A DNA stretch of 64,000 bases from Desulfitobacterium dehalogenans ATCC 51507 (lineage in GTDB: Bacteria; Bacillota; Desulfitobacteriia; Desulfitobacteriales; Desulfitobacteriaceae): positions 3,844,001 to 3,908,000 of the forward strand of contig NC_018017.1 in the NCBI RefSeq assembly GCF_000243155.2, given 5' to 3'. The translations under genes were made by a program, and so were the position numbers. Of the stretch, positions 1 to 7,980 are shown one piece after another. Position 1 is the stretch's first letter. Each line of letters opens with the position of its first letter. The notes beneath the pieces are model-generated. The model saw only the letters and a program-made list of their open reading frames with translations, searched no databases and had not been told where the DNA came from.

Positions 1-87
1 ATTCTAAGAGCACGGCTGAAAATCTGATGAACCTATATAAAGAATATGGACCTAAACTTCTCTCCCTAGCAGATGACGACTTAAATT
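1..87 (+). pseudogene. DUF3102-type protein, upstream fragment, cut by IS element
   Basis: Frame 3 is open from the window edge and reads SKSTAENLMNLYKEYG near its start, the region of DUF3102 proteins that precedes a conserved YSQALLLLGLPEEE segment. The gene begins outside the window. The reading is broken at base 88 by an insertion element and continues at 1784. Removing the element and one AATT copy joins the halves in frame as ...DDDLN-LTYSQALLLLG. The role of DUF3102 proteins is not well known; many are carried on mobile or accessory DNA. Sure about the split, moderately sure about the family. Confidence 0.8.
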
Positions 88-111
88 CCCAAACGTGGGT
101 CTGTTGACAAA
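88..111 (+). repeat. Left terminal inverted repeat of the IS element
   Basis: The 24 bases are an exact reverse complement of 1756-1779. AATT at 84-87 lies directly outside. Confidence 0.95.
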
Positions 112-139
112 TAGGGTAAATCATAGCGATTAAGGACCA

Positions 140-1570
140 TCAACAATAATTAACTGAGAGATTTCTCTGCAGACTTACTATCCTCAGCTTAATTTGCGGA
201 TAGGAGACAGCTGGCCTGAGCGGTGCTGTCCCATACTTCACCAATCTTTTCAGGTTCAGGGCTATTGCCGAAAAGAGGCATTGTTCCTGGACTTTCTCAA
301 TGCCTCGCTTGCGAGTGAACCTTAGATTGTGACATCGCTTTTGAAGAGCAAAATTCCCTTCACATATTACCTGCCGCTTGCGCATGACGTAGCGGTATAA
401 GGCTGTTCCAACTAAGGCGTGATGGCGTTCCTGATCTTCTTGATAGAAATCCCGTCTGACTTCTTTGTAATTCGCCTTCCCGGCAATACATTGGCTTTTC
501 AAAGGACAGTTTTTACAATCTTCTGATCGTGTGACATAGTTTTTACCCACTCTGTAATGTGCTTTTCTTACACCTATGTAACGCAGTGTGCAGTCGTTAG
601 GACAGATATAACGGTCATTCTGAACGTCATAGTGAAAATCCTCAATGGTAAATAGTCCTCTTTCTTTACGCCAATGGGCTGTATGACCGGGATTGACAGG
701 GATATAGGCTCTTATTCCAAGCTGATGTAATCCATGATGAACTGCCACTGTATCATAGCCGCTATCCAATCCCGCATAGCGGAAAGGAAGTCGACATTCT
801 TTCTTTTGGTAAGCTATCCGTTCCACACAATAGGGGGCGTCGGTCACATCCCCCGGCGTGACATGGACGTCGGTTACGATACCATAGCGGATGTCCGAAC
901 TTTGATGGCACAGGTAGTGAAAGCCTGCCGGCTTGGGATGTCTGTGCATCCACCCGGCTTCAGGATCAGAGAGAGACTTTTTTTTAACGGTCAGGGTCAT
1001 GTCTGCCTCTTCTGTTTTTTGCCGGATATGACCGCCATGCTCGTCGTTGAGCTTGAGCCAGTAGTCATTGGGACCTTCCACAAGAAGGACTTTCTCTGCA
1101 TGTCCGTTAGCGGCATTGGCTTTAATATGGGTGGAATCCATGACAACGCATTCACCGCCGATGAGTCCTGCTTCGGCGCAACGCTCAACCACGGTGTTAA
1201 AGATCTCCCGAAACACTTCCGTATCTTTGAACCGGCGTCTGCGGTTTTGAGAAAAGACAGAGTGATCCGGAACCTTATCTTCTAAGTCAAGACCTAGAAA
1301 CCAACGATAGGCGATATTGACGAGGATCTCTTGTTCCAGCTTCCGTTCGGAGTCTATTCCGTAGAGGTAGCCGATCAAGAGCATTTTTACAAGAACAACC
1401 GGATCAATGGAGGGTCGTCCTTTATCGCTGTATAACGGTCTCATGATGTCATAGACAAAGCTGAAATCTATGGCTGCGTCCAGCTTGCGCAGAAAGTGCC
1501 CTTTCGGCACGAGGTCCTCCATAAAGACACAAAGCATCCGGTTTTGTTTCTGTTTTTCCTCTTTCATCAT
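140..1570 (-). CDS. IS1182-family transposase
   Basis: A DDE transposase that moves the surrounding element. The N-terminal third is the DUF772-like region (GRPSIDPVVLVKMLLIG) typical of IS5/IS1182 enzymes. Counted from the upstream in-frame GTG, likely catalytic acids are D148 (VVMDSTHIKA), D272 (AGLDSGYDT) and E407 (CEGNFALQKR). A four-cysteine patch (CPNDC and CKNCPLKSQC) lies between the second and third, as in many IS1182 proteins. The ATG at 1570 is chosen because AGGGGG lies 8 bases upstream; the GTG at 1579 has no properly spaced ribosome site. Length, about 476 residues, is normal for the family and there is no frameshift. Confidence 0.92.
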   Translation of the reverse strand: MMKEEKQKQNRMLCVFMEDLVPKGHFLRKLDAAIDFSFVYDIMRPLYSDKGRPSIDPVVLVKMLLIGYLYGIDSERKLEQEILVNIAYRWFLGLDLEDKVPDHSVFSQNRRRRFKDTEVFREIFNTVVERCAEAGLIGGECVVMDSTHIKANAANGHAEKVLLVEGPNDYWLKLNDEHGGHIRQKTEEADMTLTVKKKSLSDPEAGWMHRHPKPAGFHYLCHQSSDIRYGIVTDVHVTPGDVTDAPYCVERIAYQKKECRLPFRYAGLDSGYDTVAVHHGLHQLGIRAYIPVNPGHTAHWRKERGLFTIEDFHYDVQNDRYICPNDCTLRYIGVRKAHYRVGKNYVTRSEDCKNCPLKSQCIAGKANYKEVRRDFYQEDQERHHALVGTALYRYVMRKRQVICEGNFALQKRCHNLRFTRKRGIEKVQEQCLFSAIALNLKRLVKYGTAPLRPAVSYPQIKLRIVSLQRNLSVNYC

Positions 1571-1755
1571 TGGCGCCACCCCCTACACCATTATACCATG
1601 TCGAAGGAGATACCCTTTGATTTTCCAGGGTCCAAGGGGAGTGATGGTGAAAAAACGCCGGTTTTGAGACGAGTCATCTAGATGAGTAATTTCGAAATGA
1701 TCTAATCTTAAACTTACTTGTCATATCTCGATGTTGGCTGACAAGCATCTGTGCT

Positions 1756-1779
1756 TTTGTCAACAGACCCACGTTTGGG
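1756..1779 (-). repeat. Right terminal inverted repeat of the IS element
   Basis: Exact reverse complement of 88-111, followed directly by the second AATT copy at 1780-1783. Confidence 0.95.
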
Positions 1780-1783
1780 AATT

Positions 1784-2346
1784 TGACTTACTCTCAAGCG
1801 CTCTTACTCCTGGGTCTCCCTGAAGAAGAGCGGGAAGAATTTGCAGTGCAGAATGATGTGGGCAATATGACAGCCCGACAGCTGAGTCAGGCCGTCAAAG
1901 AACAGAGAGCACCTACTCCGGCCAAAGAACAGCCCCAGTCTCAGGCAGAACCCCAGTCTGAGCTCCAAGTTGAATCCCCAGCCCGGCCCACGCCCCAAAA
2001 TTCAGGGGATATCCAAATCCAATATGTCACCAGAACCGTCAAGCCCCGGTGGGAAAGCAGTACTAAAAACGAATCTGCACCTACACCTGCGCCCGCAACC
2101 GCACCCTCCCTCGTCACGAATTATGAGGAAAAATGCACCGCCTGCTGCCAAACCATCGCTGACGCCTTCCAGGAGCTGCTGAACGCTCTGAAGCAACTCG
2201 CCAGAATTGACCCCCAGACTAAGGAGAAATGCAGCCAGAACGCCGGACAGCTGGCCTCATATATGGTGGAACGGCTCAAAGACTGGCCCCCTGTCGTCAC
2301 TACCAATATGAAAGGTGTCCAAACCTATTCCACCTACGAATGGTGA
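1784..2346 (+). pseudogene. DUF3102-type protein, downstream fragment
   Basis: This is the continuation of the fragment at 1-87. It begins with TYSQALLLLGLPEEEREEF and MTARQLSQAVKEQ, a match to the end of the DUF3102 domain, followed by a proline/glutamine/serine-rich linker (about residues 45-110) and a C-terminal helical domain with a CTACC motif. A TTG at 1783 could restart translation, but no ribosome site precedes it, because the bases upstream are the IS end. The C-terminal part is therefore probably silent. Without the IS the gene would be continuous. Confidence 0.8.
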
Positions 2347-2363
2347 CAGTCCATCGTTGTAAG

Positions 2364-2390
2364 AAGCAAGCCAAAAGGCTTGTTTCTTTG
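2364..2390 (+). terminator. Rho-independent terminator after the DUF3102 gene
   Basis: A hairpin with arms AAGCAAGCC and GGCTTGTTT around an AAAA loop, running into a T-rich tail. Confidence 0.75.
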
Positions 2391-2429
2391 CATAAGGGGC
2401 GATATCCTAGCTAAGTATTCTAAAAACCC

Positions 2430-2642
2430 TTAATTGGGTAGCCTATCCATATAGTCCCCTCTAAGGATGGGAATCATCTCCGACTTAAGGGGTTCCTCAA
2501 TATCCTTGAGCCTCTTATCATCCATGTTGAGGACATCAATTGTATCAATATGAAGTTTATCGGCCAGCTCCTTGGCAGTGAGGTACTGATTTTTCCTTAA
2601 TTCCTTTACTTTTTTTTTCATAAATCCCCAATTAAAGAACAT
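2430..2642 (-). CDS. Small helix-turn-helix-like protein, unknown role
   Basis: A 70-residue basic protein. The stretch ELRKNQYLTAKELADKLHID looks like a helix-turn-helix or IF2 N-terminal-like fold. Two starts are possible. The ATG at 2642 overlaps the ribosome site region of the VanZ-like gene end and has GGAGAG upstream. The ATG at 2621 (MKKKVKEL) has GGGGA four bases upstream and gives a shorter protein that begins with the conserved-looking part. It follows the VanZ-like gene by three bases and is probably cotranscribed with it. Real gene likely, function not known. Confidence 0.6.
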   Translation of the reverse strand: MFFNWGFMKKKVKELRKNQYLTAKELADKLHIDTIDVLNMDDKRLKDIEEPLKSEMIPILRGDYMDRLPN

Positions 2643-2645
2643 GCC

Positions 2646-3107
2646 TTATTCTCTCCTCTCGAACAACCTATGCAGGGCAGTGCCCACAATGGCTCCCCCG
2701 CTATCGAGAAGCACATCCTTAATCTGACCGCTGCGCCCCGGAACAAAGAGTTGATGCACTTCGTCACTGATAGCATAGAGCACACAGATCCCTATAGCTA
2801 TAACAAGATGCCTTACCCCCTTGACTCCACTTCTTCTTAAAGCATTTGTGGTCAACAGACCCAGCATCAGATAAGACAGGAAATGAGCCGATTTTCGAAC
2901 GACGAAATTCGATAGGAGAAAATCCCCATTCACCCCTGGAATAATCTTAGCGATAACACCAAAAAGCCTCTCGGCAATCCCTTGACTCAGCTCATCGGAC
3001 TGTGATGCCACTTGAGCCGACAGATAAAAGATCAGGCCCATCCAAAATAAGACCGCTGCCCATGATACTATAAGAATCAATTTACTTTTCGTTTTTCTAT
3101 CTTTCAT
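2646..3107 (-). CDS. VanZ-like family membrane protein
   Basis: A 153-residue protein with predicted membrane helices near residues 10-30, 68-90, 97-116 and 130-147. The pattern RKSAHFLSYLMLGLL followed by YAISDEVHQLFVPGRSG is the VanZ-like signature. VanZ itself gives low-level teicoplanin resistance in enterococci; most homologues, including short ones near glycan genes, have no known activity. It follows galE by 18 bases on the same strand, which suggests one transcript. Family assignment is firm and function open. Confidence 0.85.
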   Translation of the reverse strand: MKDRKTKSKLILIVSWAAVLFWMGLIFYLSAQVASQSDELSQGIAERLFGVIAKIIPGVNGDFLLSNFVVRKSAHFLSYLMLGLLTTNALRRSGVKGVRHLVIAIGICVLYAISDEVHQLFVPGRSGQIKDVLLDSGGAIVGTALHRLFERRE

Positions 3108-3125
3108 TTAATTTTATCTCCAAGA

Positions 3126-4118
3126 TCAAATTCCATATCCATGAGGATGTTTTTGATGCCATTGCCAGGCTGACTTTATAATCGTCTCCAGATCGCTATA
3201 GCGAGCCTGCCACCCCAGTATTTTTTGAATCTTCCCTACTTTGGCCACCAAACTATCCGGATCTCCCTCTCTTCGGGGAGCCTCCAGAACAGGAATATCT
3301 ATACCGGTAACTCTCCTGGCCATAGCGATCACTTCCCGCACGGAATACCCTGTTCCTGTTCCCACATTATAAGCACCACAGGGCACCCCTTGTTCCAAAG
3401 CTTCCAAAGCTCGGATATGGGCTTCTGCAAGATCTAAAACATGGATGTAATCCCGGATACAAGTTCCATCGAGGGTATCATAATCAGTACCGAAAATAGA
3501 GATCGCCTCTCTTTGTCCCAGGGCTGTTTTTAGAACCAGAGGAATCAGATGGGTCTCTGTCGCATGATCCTCCCCCAGAGAGCCGTCCAAAGCCGCGCCT
3601 GCCGCATTAAAATAGCGCAGCGCAATCCACTTTAAGCCATAAGCCTGCTCCAGCCAATAAAAAGACTGCTCAATCATAAGCTTGGAAGCCCCATAAGGGT
3701 TAATAGGCTCTGTTTTCGACTCTTCCGGAATTGGAACCTTTTCAGGATTGCCGTAAGTGGCAGCCGTGGAAGAAAAAACAATGTTGTTCACGCCGCATTG
3801 AAGCACAGTACTCACAAAGCGATGGGTTTTCGCCGTATTCTCTTCAAAATAGAGATCCGGCTTCTGTACCGATTCCCCCACCAGGCTCCGTGCGGCAAAA
3901 TGAATCACTGCACTAACTTTTTCTTTCATTATAATATCTGAAACAAGATCTTCATCAGCTATATTACCAAGATAAAAGGGAATATTCCCGGGAACAGCTT
4001 CTCTATGGCCGGTGATTAAGCTATCGAGCACCACAGGCCCATACCCTACTTCGGATAAAGCCCGAACCGTGTGGCTGCCGATATACCCTGCACCACCTGA
4101 GACTAAGATCTTTTTCAT
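3126..4118 (-). CDS. galE: UDP-glucose/UDP-galactose 4-epimerase
   Basis: Short-chain dehydrogenase fold of 330 residues that interconverts UDP-glucose and UDP-galactose, possibly also the N-acetyl forms, using bound NAD. The N-terminal GGAGYIGSH binds NAD; S116-S117-T118 and the Y142-x-x-x-K146 pair (YGASK) form the catalytic site. The ATG at 4118 is preceded by GAGGTGG and gives the standard MKKILVSGGAG start; an upstream TTG would add eight foreign residues. It would supply galactose-type donors to the glycan loci in this window. Confidence 0.93.
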   Translation of the reverse strand: MKKILVSGGAGYIGSHTVRALSEVGYGPVVLDSLITGHREAVPGNIPFYLGNIADEDLVSDIIMKEKVSAVIHFAARSLVGESVQKPDLYFEENTAKTHRFVSTVLQCGVNNIVFSSTAATYGNPEKVPIPEESKTEPINPYGASKLMIEQSFYWLEQAYGLKWIALRYFNAAGAALDGSLGEDHATETHLIPLVLKTALGQREAISIFGTDYDTLDGTCIRDYIHVLDLAEAHIRALEALEQGVPCGAYNVGTGTGYSVREVIAMARRVTGIDIPVLEAPRREGDPDSLVAKVGKIQKILGWQARYSDLETIIKSAWQWHQKHPHGYGI

Positions 4119-4127
4119 ATTCCACCT

Positions 4128-4168
4128 CAGAAAAATATTCAAAACCCAACCACAAGGTGGCTGGGTAA
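4128..4168 (-). terminator. Terminator between the lipoprotein gene and galE
   Basis: A stem at 4145-4165 (CCCA/TGGG and CCAC/GTGG) with a T-rich run on the minus strand at 4131-4144 and a shorter one on the plus strand. It lies downstream of the lipoprotein gene. Confidence 0.65.
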
Positions 4169-4197
4169 TTTTTGTGTATAAACATTATGGTCTATTA

Positions 4198-4620
4198 TTA
4201 TGGTTTGAAACTGACAGAATCTATGACCTGACCGTCAGTGATCGCTTGAGCTATGATGGGCCTTCCCGGATAATTGGTCTTCATCTGAGTCAGAAGCTCT
4301 TTGATCAACTGATTGGCATAGGCCTTGTCCACTCCAGCATTAAAGGTAATATCCCCAAAGACGGTTTCCTGTTGTTCATAGATTTGTGTACCCAACACAT
4401 CTTTCTGAGCCATAATCTGTTCCGATAGCTTCATATTGGATTCACCAAGAGGTGTCCCTTCCGGAATGGGGGTCAAATACTCTGGTTTCACTGGCTCGTT
4501 TTGCTGGGTCTGCCCGGCGGCGGGATTTTGGGGTTGATTTTCAACATTAGACTTGCCACATCCGCCGATCCCAAAAATTAGGGCAAGGATAATTAAACCC
4601 ATCGATAGTTTTTTTAGCAT
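4198..4620 (-). CDS. Small secreted lipoprotein, unknown function
   Basis: About 140 residues. A type II signal peptide with the lipobox GIGGC puts the lipid-bearing cysteine near residue 22, followed by a disordered N/Q/P-rich linker to about residue 50 and a compact C-terminal domain. That domain (QLIKELLTQMKTNYPGRPIIAQAI) resembles a small sporulation or stress-type fold but I do not recognise it. The ATG at 4620 gives MLKKL; an upstream GTG would spoil the signal peptide start. It is attached to the outer face of the membrane. Confidence 0.7.
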   Translation of the reverse strand: MLKKLSMGLIILALIFGIGGCGKSNVENQPQNPAAGQTQQNEPVKPEYLTPIPEGTPLGESNMKLSEQIMAQKDVLGTQIYEQQETVFGDITFNAGVDKAYANQLIKELLTQMKTNYPGRPIIAQAITDGQVIDSVSFKP

Positions 4621-4827
4621 AGTACCACTCACATCCTTTACTAGGTTTCGAGTCCTTTTTAGGGTAACTCATTTTGGATGCTTTGGCAAGTGAGATATCT
4701 ACTTCACAACTCACCCAAAATCGCACACATCCTCAAGCAATAGGGTAGCATCCGTTGCCCTCATATCAAGTCTTGCTATAGAGAAAGAGACCAAGGGCAC
4801 TAAAAGTACTTTTTGATGAAAATACTA

Positions 4828-4880
4828 TCCTTAACAACAAAAGTGGAGTTCAAAAACTCTTCTTTTGAACTCCACTCCTC
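4828..4880 (-). terminator. Terminator after ahcY
   Basis: Fourteen-base arms at 4842-4855 and 4863-4876 pair (AGTGGAGTTC with GAACTCCACT at the base) and on the minus strand run into TTTTGTTG. A second short hairpin (TTTGAGG/CCTCAAA, 4889-4914) lies between it and ahcY. The rest of the gap, 4621-4827, shows no gene. Confidence 0.85.
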
Positions 4881-4950
4881 CCACCATTTGAGGCTCTACG
4901 AACTACCTCAAATTCTCATGGTTACTGGATCGCAACTCTTGACCCGCTAT

Positions 4951-6213
4951 TTAATCATGCCAAGCCTCTAAATAAGCTTTTTGCCCTTCAGATAAATGAT
5001 CAATCTTAAGTCCAAGGGATTCCAACCTTAGCTCGGCTACTCTCTGATCAATCTCTTCCGGAACATTGTGAACGACATGTGCTAATATGTTCGCATTTTG
5101 TGCTGCATACTTAAGCGAAAGGGCCTGTAAAGCAAATGTCATATCCATTACCTCGGCCGGATGACCATCCCCTGCCGCAAGGTTAACCAATCTTCCTTCC
5201 GCAAGCAAATACAAGCGTTTCCCATCTTGTAAGGTAAATTCTTCGATATTAGGCCGAACTACCTGAACAGACTTTGACATACTGCTCAAATGCACTTTAT
5301 TGATTTCAACATCAAAATGACCGGCATTACACATAATCGCCCCAGGTTTCATCACTTGAAAGTGTTCCTCTACTATCACATCTTTATTTCCTGTCACAGT
5401 AATAAAAACATCTCCATAAGGGGCAGCCTCAACCATCGGCATAACCTCGAATCCATCCATCCATGCTTCATTCGCCTTGATTGAATTAACCTCACAAACG
5501 ATGACTCTTGCTCCTAATCCTTTCGCACGCATGGCTACACCCTTACCACACCAGCCATACCCCGCAACTACAACTGTCTTCCCTGCTACCACTAAATTGG
5601 TCGTCCGCATAATTCCATCCCATACGGATTGTCCCGTTCCATAGCGGTTATCAAATAAATATTTGCATTGAGCATCATTGACAGCTATCATTGGAAAGCT
5701 CAAATCCCCGGCACTTTCCATAGCCCGAAGACGTAAAATTCCAGTGGTTGTCTCCTCTGCTCCACCACGTACTTTACTCAATAATTCTCGGCGCTTGGTG
5801 TGAATGGTAGAAACAAGATCCCCACCGTCATCAATTATAAAATCTGGTCCAAAATCCAGTGCCCGATTCAAGTGATTATGATATTCTTCATCCGTCGCAC
5901 CATACCACGCAAAAGCCTTTATCCCACCCGCAACCAGAGCGGCTACCACATCATCCTGAGTCGATAAGGGATTGCTGGCTACCACAGCTACTTCAGCCCC
6001 TCCGGCTTGAATTACCTTCGCAAGATAAGCCGTCTTGGCCTCAAGATGCAAACAAATTACCACCCGTTGATTGGTAAATGGCAGATCCCTTTCAAATTCT
6101 TTTTTTAATGCATTTAAAACAGGCATATGCGCCGCAACCCAATCAATTTTCATTTGCCCCATTGGAGCTAGGGAAATATCACGAATTAATGATTCCATAA
6201 TTTCTCCCGACAT
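4951..6213 (-). CDS. ahcY: Adenosylhomocysteinase
   Basis: Hydrolyses S-adenosylhomocysteine to adenosine and homocysteine, removing the product inhibitor of methyltransferases. It is 420 residues long, the usual length for the shorter bacterial type. The Rossmann motif GYGWCGKG sits near residue 220, with the substrate-domain motifs ICLHLEAKTAYL and FIIDDGGDLV upstream and CNAGHFDVEI downstream. GAGGAGGTG lies 8 bases before the ATG at 6213. It sits 50 bases downstream of metK on the same strand, so the two form an activated-methyl-cycle pair. The neighbouring glycan operon encodes two methyltransferases and a radical SAM protein that would use the cycle. Confidence 0.96.
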   Translation of the reverse strand: MSGEIMESLIRDISLAPMGQMKIDWVAAHMPVLNALKKEFERDLPFTNQRVVICLHLEAKTAYLAKVIQAGGAEVAVVASNPLSTQDDVVAALVAGGIKAFAWYGATDEEYHNHLNRALDFGPDFIIDDGGDLVSTIHTKRRELLSKVRGGAEETTTGILRLRAMESAGDLSFPMIAVNDAQCKYLFDNRYGTGQSVWDGIMRTTNLVVAGKTVVVAGYGWCGKGVAMRAKGLGARVIVCEVNSIKANEAWMDGFEVMPMVEAAPYGDVFITVTGNKDVIVEEHFQVMKPGAIMCNAGHFDVEINKVHLSSMSKSVQVVRPNIEEFTLQDGKRLYLLAEGRLVNLAAGDGHPAEVMDMTFALQALSLKYAAQNANILAHVVHNVPEEIDQRVAELRLESLGLKIDHLSEGQKAYLEAWHD

Positions 6214-6263
6214 CGTCGGGACACCTCCTCAGTCTAATGAAATGTGTTTCCCTAAAAGCTTCA

Positions 6264-7457
6264 TTAATCCAACGTTATCTGTTGGCATAGTGTTTTAGCT
6301 TTATCCGTATTTTCCCAAGGCAAATCAATATCCGCCCGACCAAAATGACCATAGGCTGCCGTTTGACGATAGATGGGGCGTCTTAAGCCCAGACTGTTGA
6401 TAATACCCGCTGGACGCAAATCAAACTTATCTCTAATTAACGTAATAATATCATTATTGGAGATTTTCCCCGTTCCAAAAGTGTCCACCATAATCGAAAT
6501 CGGCTGAGCTACACCAATAGCATAAGCTAATTGAATCTCACAGCGGTCGGCAATCCCAGCAGCCACTATATTCTTGGCCACATATCTCGCTGCATAGGCC
6601 CCTGAGCGGTCAACTTTTGTGGCATCTTTTCCGGAAAAAGCCCCTCCCCCATGACGAGCCATTCCACCATAGGTATCGACGATGATTTTACGTCCGGTTA
6701 AACCTGCATCTCCTTGAGGGCCACCAATTACAAAGCGACCTGTAGGGTTAATAAAGTATCGAGTTCCCTCATCCAATAAATCACGGTCCACCACAGGATA
6801 AATTACATGCTCAAGCAAATCCTTACGAATCCGCTCCTGCGCTACGTCAGGATGATGCTGTGTAGAGATAACAATCGTATCCACCCGTACAGGCCTGTCA
6901 TCTACATATTCGACAGTAACCTGAGTCTTGCCATCCGGGCGGAGATAGTCGAGAAGTCCAGATTTACGCACCGAACTTAGCTGTAGAGCTAATCGATGTG
7001 CCAAATCGATGGGCAAGGGCATTAGACTAGAAGTCTCATTGGTGGCATAACCAAACATCATTCCTTGGTCTCCGGCCCCAATCGCCTCAATGTCATGATC
7101 GCTCATTTTTCCAGTTTTTGCTTCCAAAGACTTATCCACGCCAAGAGCAATATCAGCCGATTGTTCACTGACCGACGTTAAAACGGCACATGTATCGGCA
7201 TCAAAACCATACTTTGCTCTGGTATAGCCGATCTCTTTTATCGTCTTGCGCACAATACTGGGAATGTCTACATAACAAGCCGTTGTAATTTCACCGGTGA
7301 CCAAAACCAAGCCGGTAGTTACTGACGTTTCACACGCAACTCTTGCCATAGGGTCATTCCTAAGGATTTCATCCAGTATAGCATCCGATATTTGATCGCA
7401 GATTTTATCGGGATGTCCTTCAGTAACGGATTCTGATGTAAATAGTTTTTTGTTCAA
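6264..7457 (-). CDS. metK: S-adenosylmethionine synthetase
   Basis: Makes S-adenosylmethionine from methionine and ATP. Family motifs are intact: [19 protein letters not shown] at the N-terminus, [12 protein letters not shown] near residue 120 and the phosphate loop [16 protein letters not shown] near residue 260. TTG at 7457 is chosen because AGGAGTG lies 6 bases upstream and the product then begins MNKKLFTSE as in other family members; the upstream GTG overlaps that ribosome site. I searched the upstream region for a SAM riboswitch and found none. Confidence 0.96.
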   Translation of the reverse strand: MNKKLFTSESVTEGHPDKICDQISDAILDEILRNDPMARVACETSVTTGLVLVTGEITTACYVDIPSIVRKTIKEIGYTRAKYGFDADTCAVLTSVSEQSADIALGVDKSLEAKTGKMSDHDIEAIGAGDQGMMFGYATNETSSLMPLPIDLAHRLALQLSSVRKSGLLDYLRPDGKTQVTVEYVDDRPVRVDTIVISTQHHPDVAQERIRKDLLEHVIYPVVDRDLLDEGTRYFINPTGRFVIGGPQGDAGLTGRKIIVDTYGGMARHGGGAFSGKDATKVDRSGAYAARYVAKNIVAAGIADRCEIQLAYAIGVAQPISIMVDTFGTGKISNNDIITLIRDKFDLRPAGIINSLGLRRPIYRQTAAYGHFGRADIDLPWENTDKAKTLCQQITLD

Positions 7458-7549
7458 TCTATACACTCCTATTAATTCAATTATCTAACTTTAAAAAAAC
7501 ACAGCCTACTAATCGCGCAACGCCCCATAATTTTGTTAATTAAGTGATT

Positions 7550-7580
7550 ATAATAGAGGATTTTTGAACGTCATTGTAAA
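7550..7580 (-). promoter_or_regulatory. Candidate promoter of metK-ahcY
   Basis: On the minus strand TTTACA (7580-7575) and TATTAT (7555-7550) stand 19 bases apart, about 95 bases before metK. The spacing is a little long for sigma-A; no other good pair is visible in the gap. Confidence 0.35.
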
Positions 7581-7629
7581 CATAGAAAACTAAAAAGGCT
7601 CATATTTATCCATTGATTTTTCACTTGTA

Positions 7630-7955
7630 CGAAGCTTCGATACAATGTCTCCACCGTCATCAATAATATAAATCTGATTTACAGCCCAGACCAGATTGAT
7701 ATATGAATTATATTCCTCATCCGTTGTTCCATGTCAGGCATATGCACGTATCCCGCCTTTCACCAGTGCCACTACTACGTTGTCCTAAGCAGAGTGACGA
7801 AATGCAGGCTACCACCATGATATCAGCTCCGCCTGCCTTGATTACCTGTGCCAGATATCGCTGCTCACGGGTATGGCCTAATACCGGCAATTTGGCTTGA
7901 CCTACTCGAGTTTTCCTAGCAGCTGGGGCCAAGATAATTTCTTTAATGATTGGCT
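7630..7955 (-). pseudogene. Decayed second ahcY fragment (N-terminal part)
   Basis: Read on the minus strand, this stretch matches the N-terminal domain of ahcY in pieces. In order come AKLPVLGHTREQ, then YLAQVIKAGGADIMVVA, then after a frame change DNVVVALVKGGIRAYA, an in-frame TGA, HGTTDEEYNSYI and finally IIDDGGDIVSKL. The intact gene has PVLNALKKEF, YLAKVIQAGGAEVAVVA, DDVVAALVAGGIKAFA, YGATDEEYHNHL and IIDDGGDLVSTI in the same order. A segment corresponding to ICLHLEAKTA is deleted. The divergence from the intact copy suggests an old paralogue rather than a fresh partial duplication. The rest of the gap between 7458 and 7980 shows no gene. Confidence 0.85.
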
Positions 7956-7980
7956 CGCTTGCCTATTTATACGGTTTGTC

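Larger units (their letters stand above)
88..1779 (-). mobile_element. IS1182-family insertion sequence, apparently complete
   Basis: A 1692-bp element bounded by perfect 24-bp inverted repeats, each with CCCAAACGTGGG at the outer tip, and flanked by AATT on both sides (84-87 and 1780-1783). If the flanking AATT and one further base are counted, the inverted match is 29 bp. It holds one transposase gene on the minus strand and about 185 bp of non-coding DNA upstream of it. The intact ends and intact transposase suggest a recent, possibly still mobile insertion. The family call rests on the transposase. Confidence 0.93.

Noticed and set aside
734-1285. A 183-residue plus-strand reading frame within the insertion element
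   Set aside because: It lies entirely opposite the transposase gene, has no ribosome site and no recognisable domain, and its composition follows the codons of the other strand.
7458-7630. Possible SAM riboswitch upstream of metK
   Set aside because: The leader lacks the conserved SAM-I core and no terminator hairpin precedes metK; only a weak promoter-like pair is seen.
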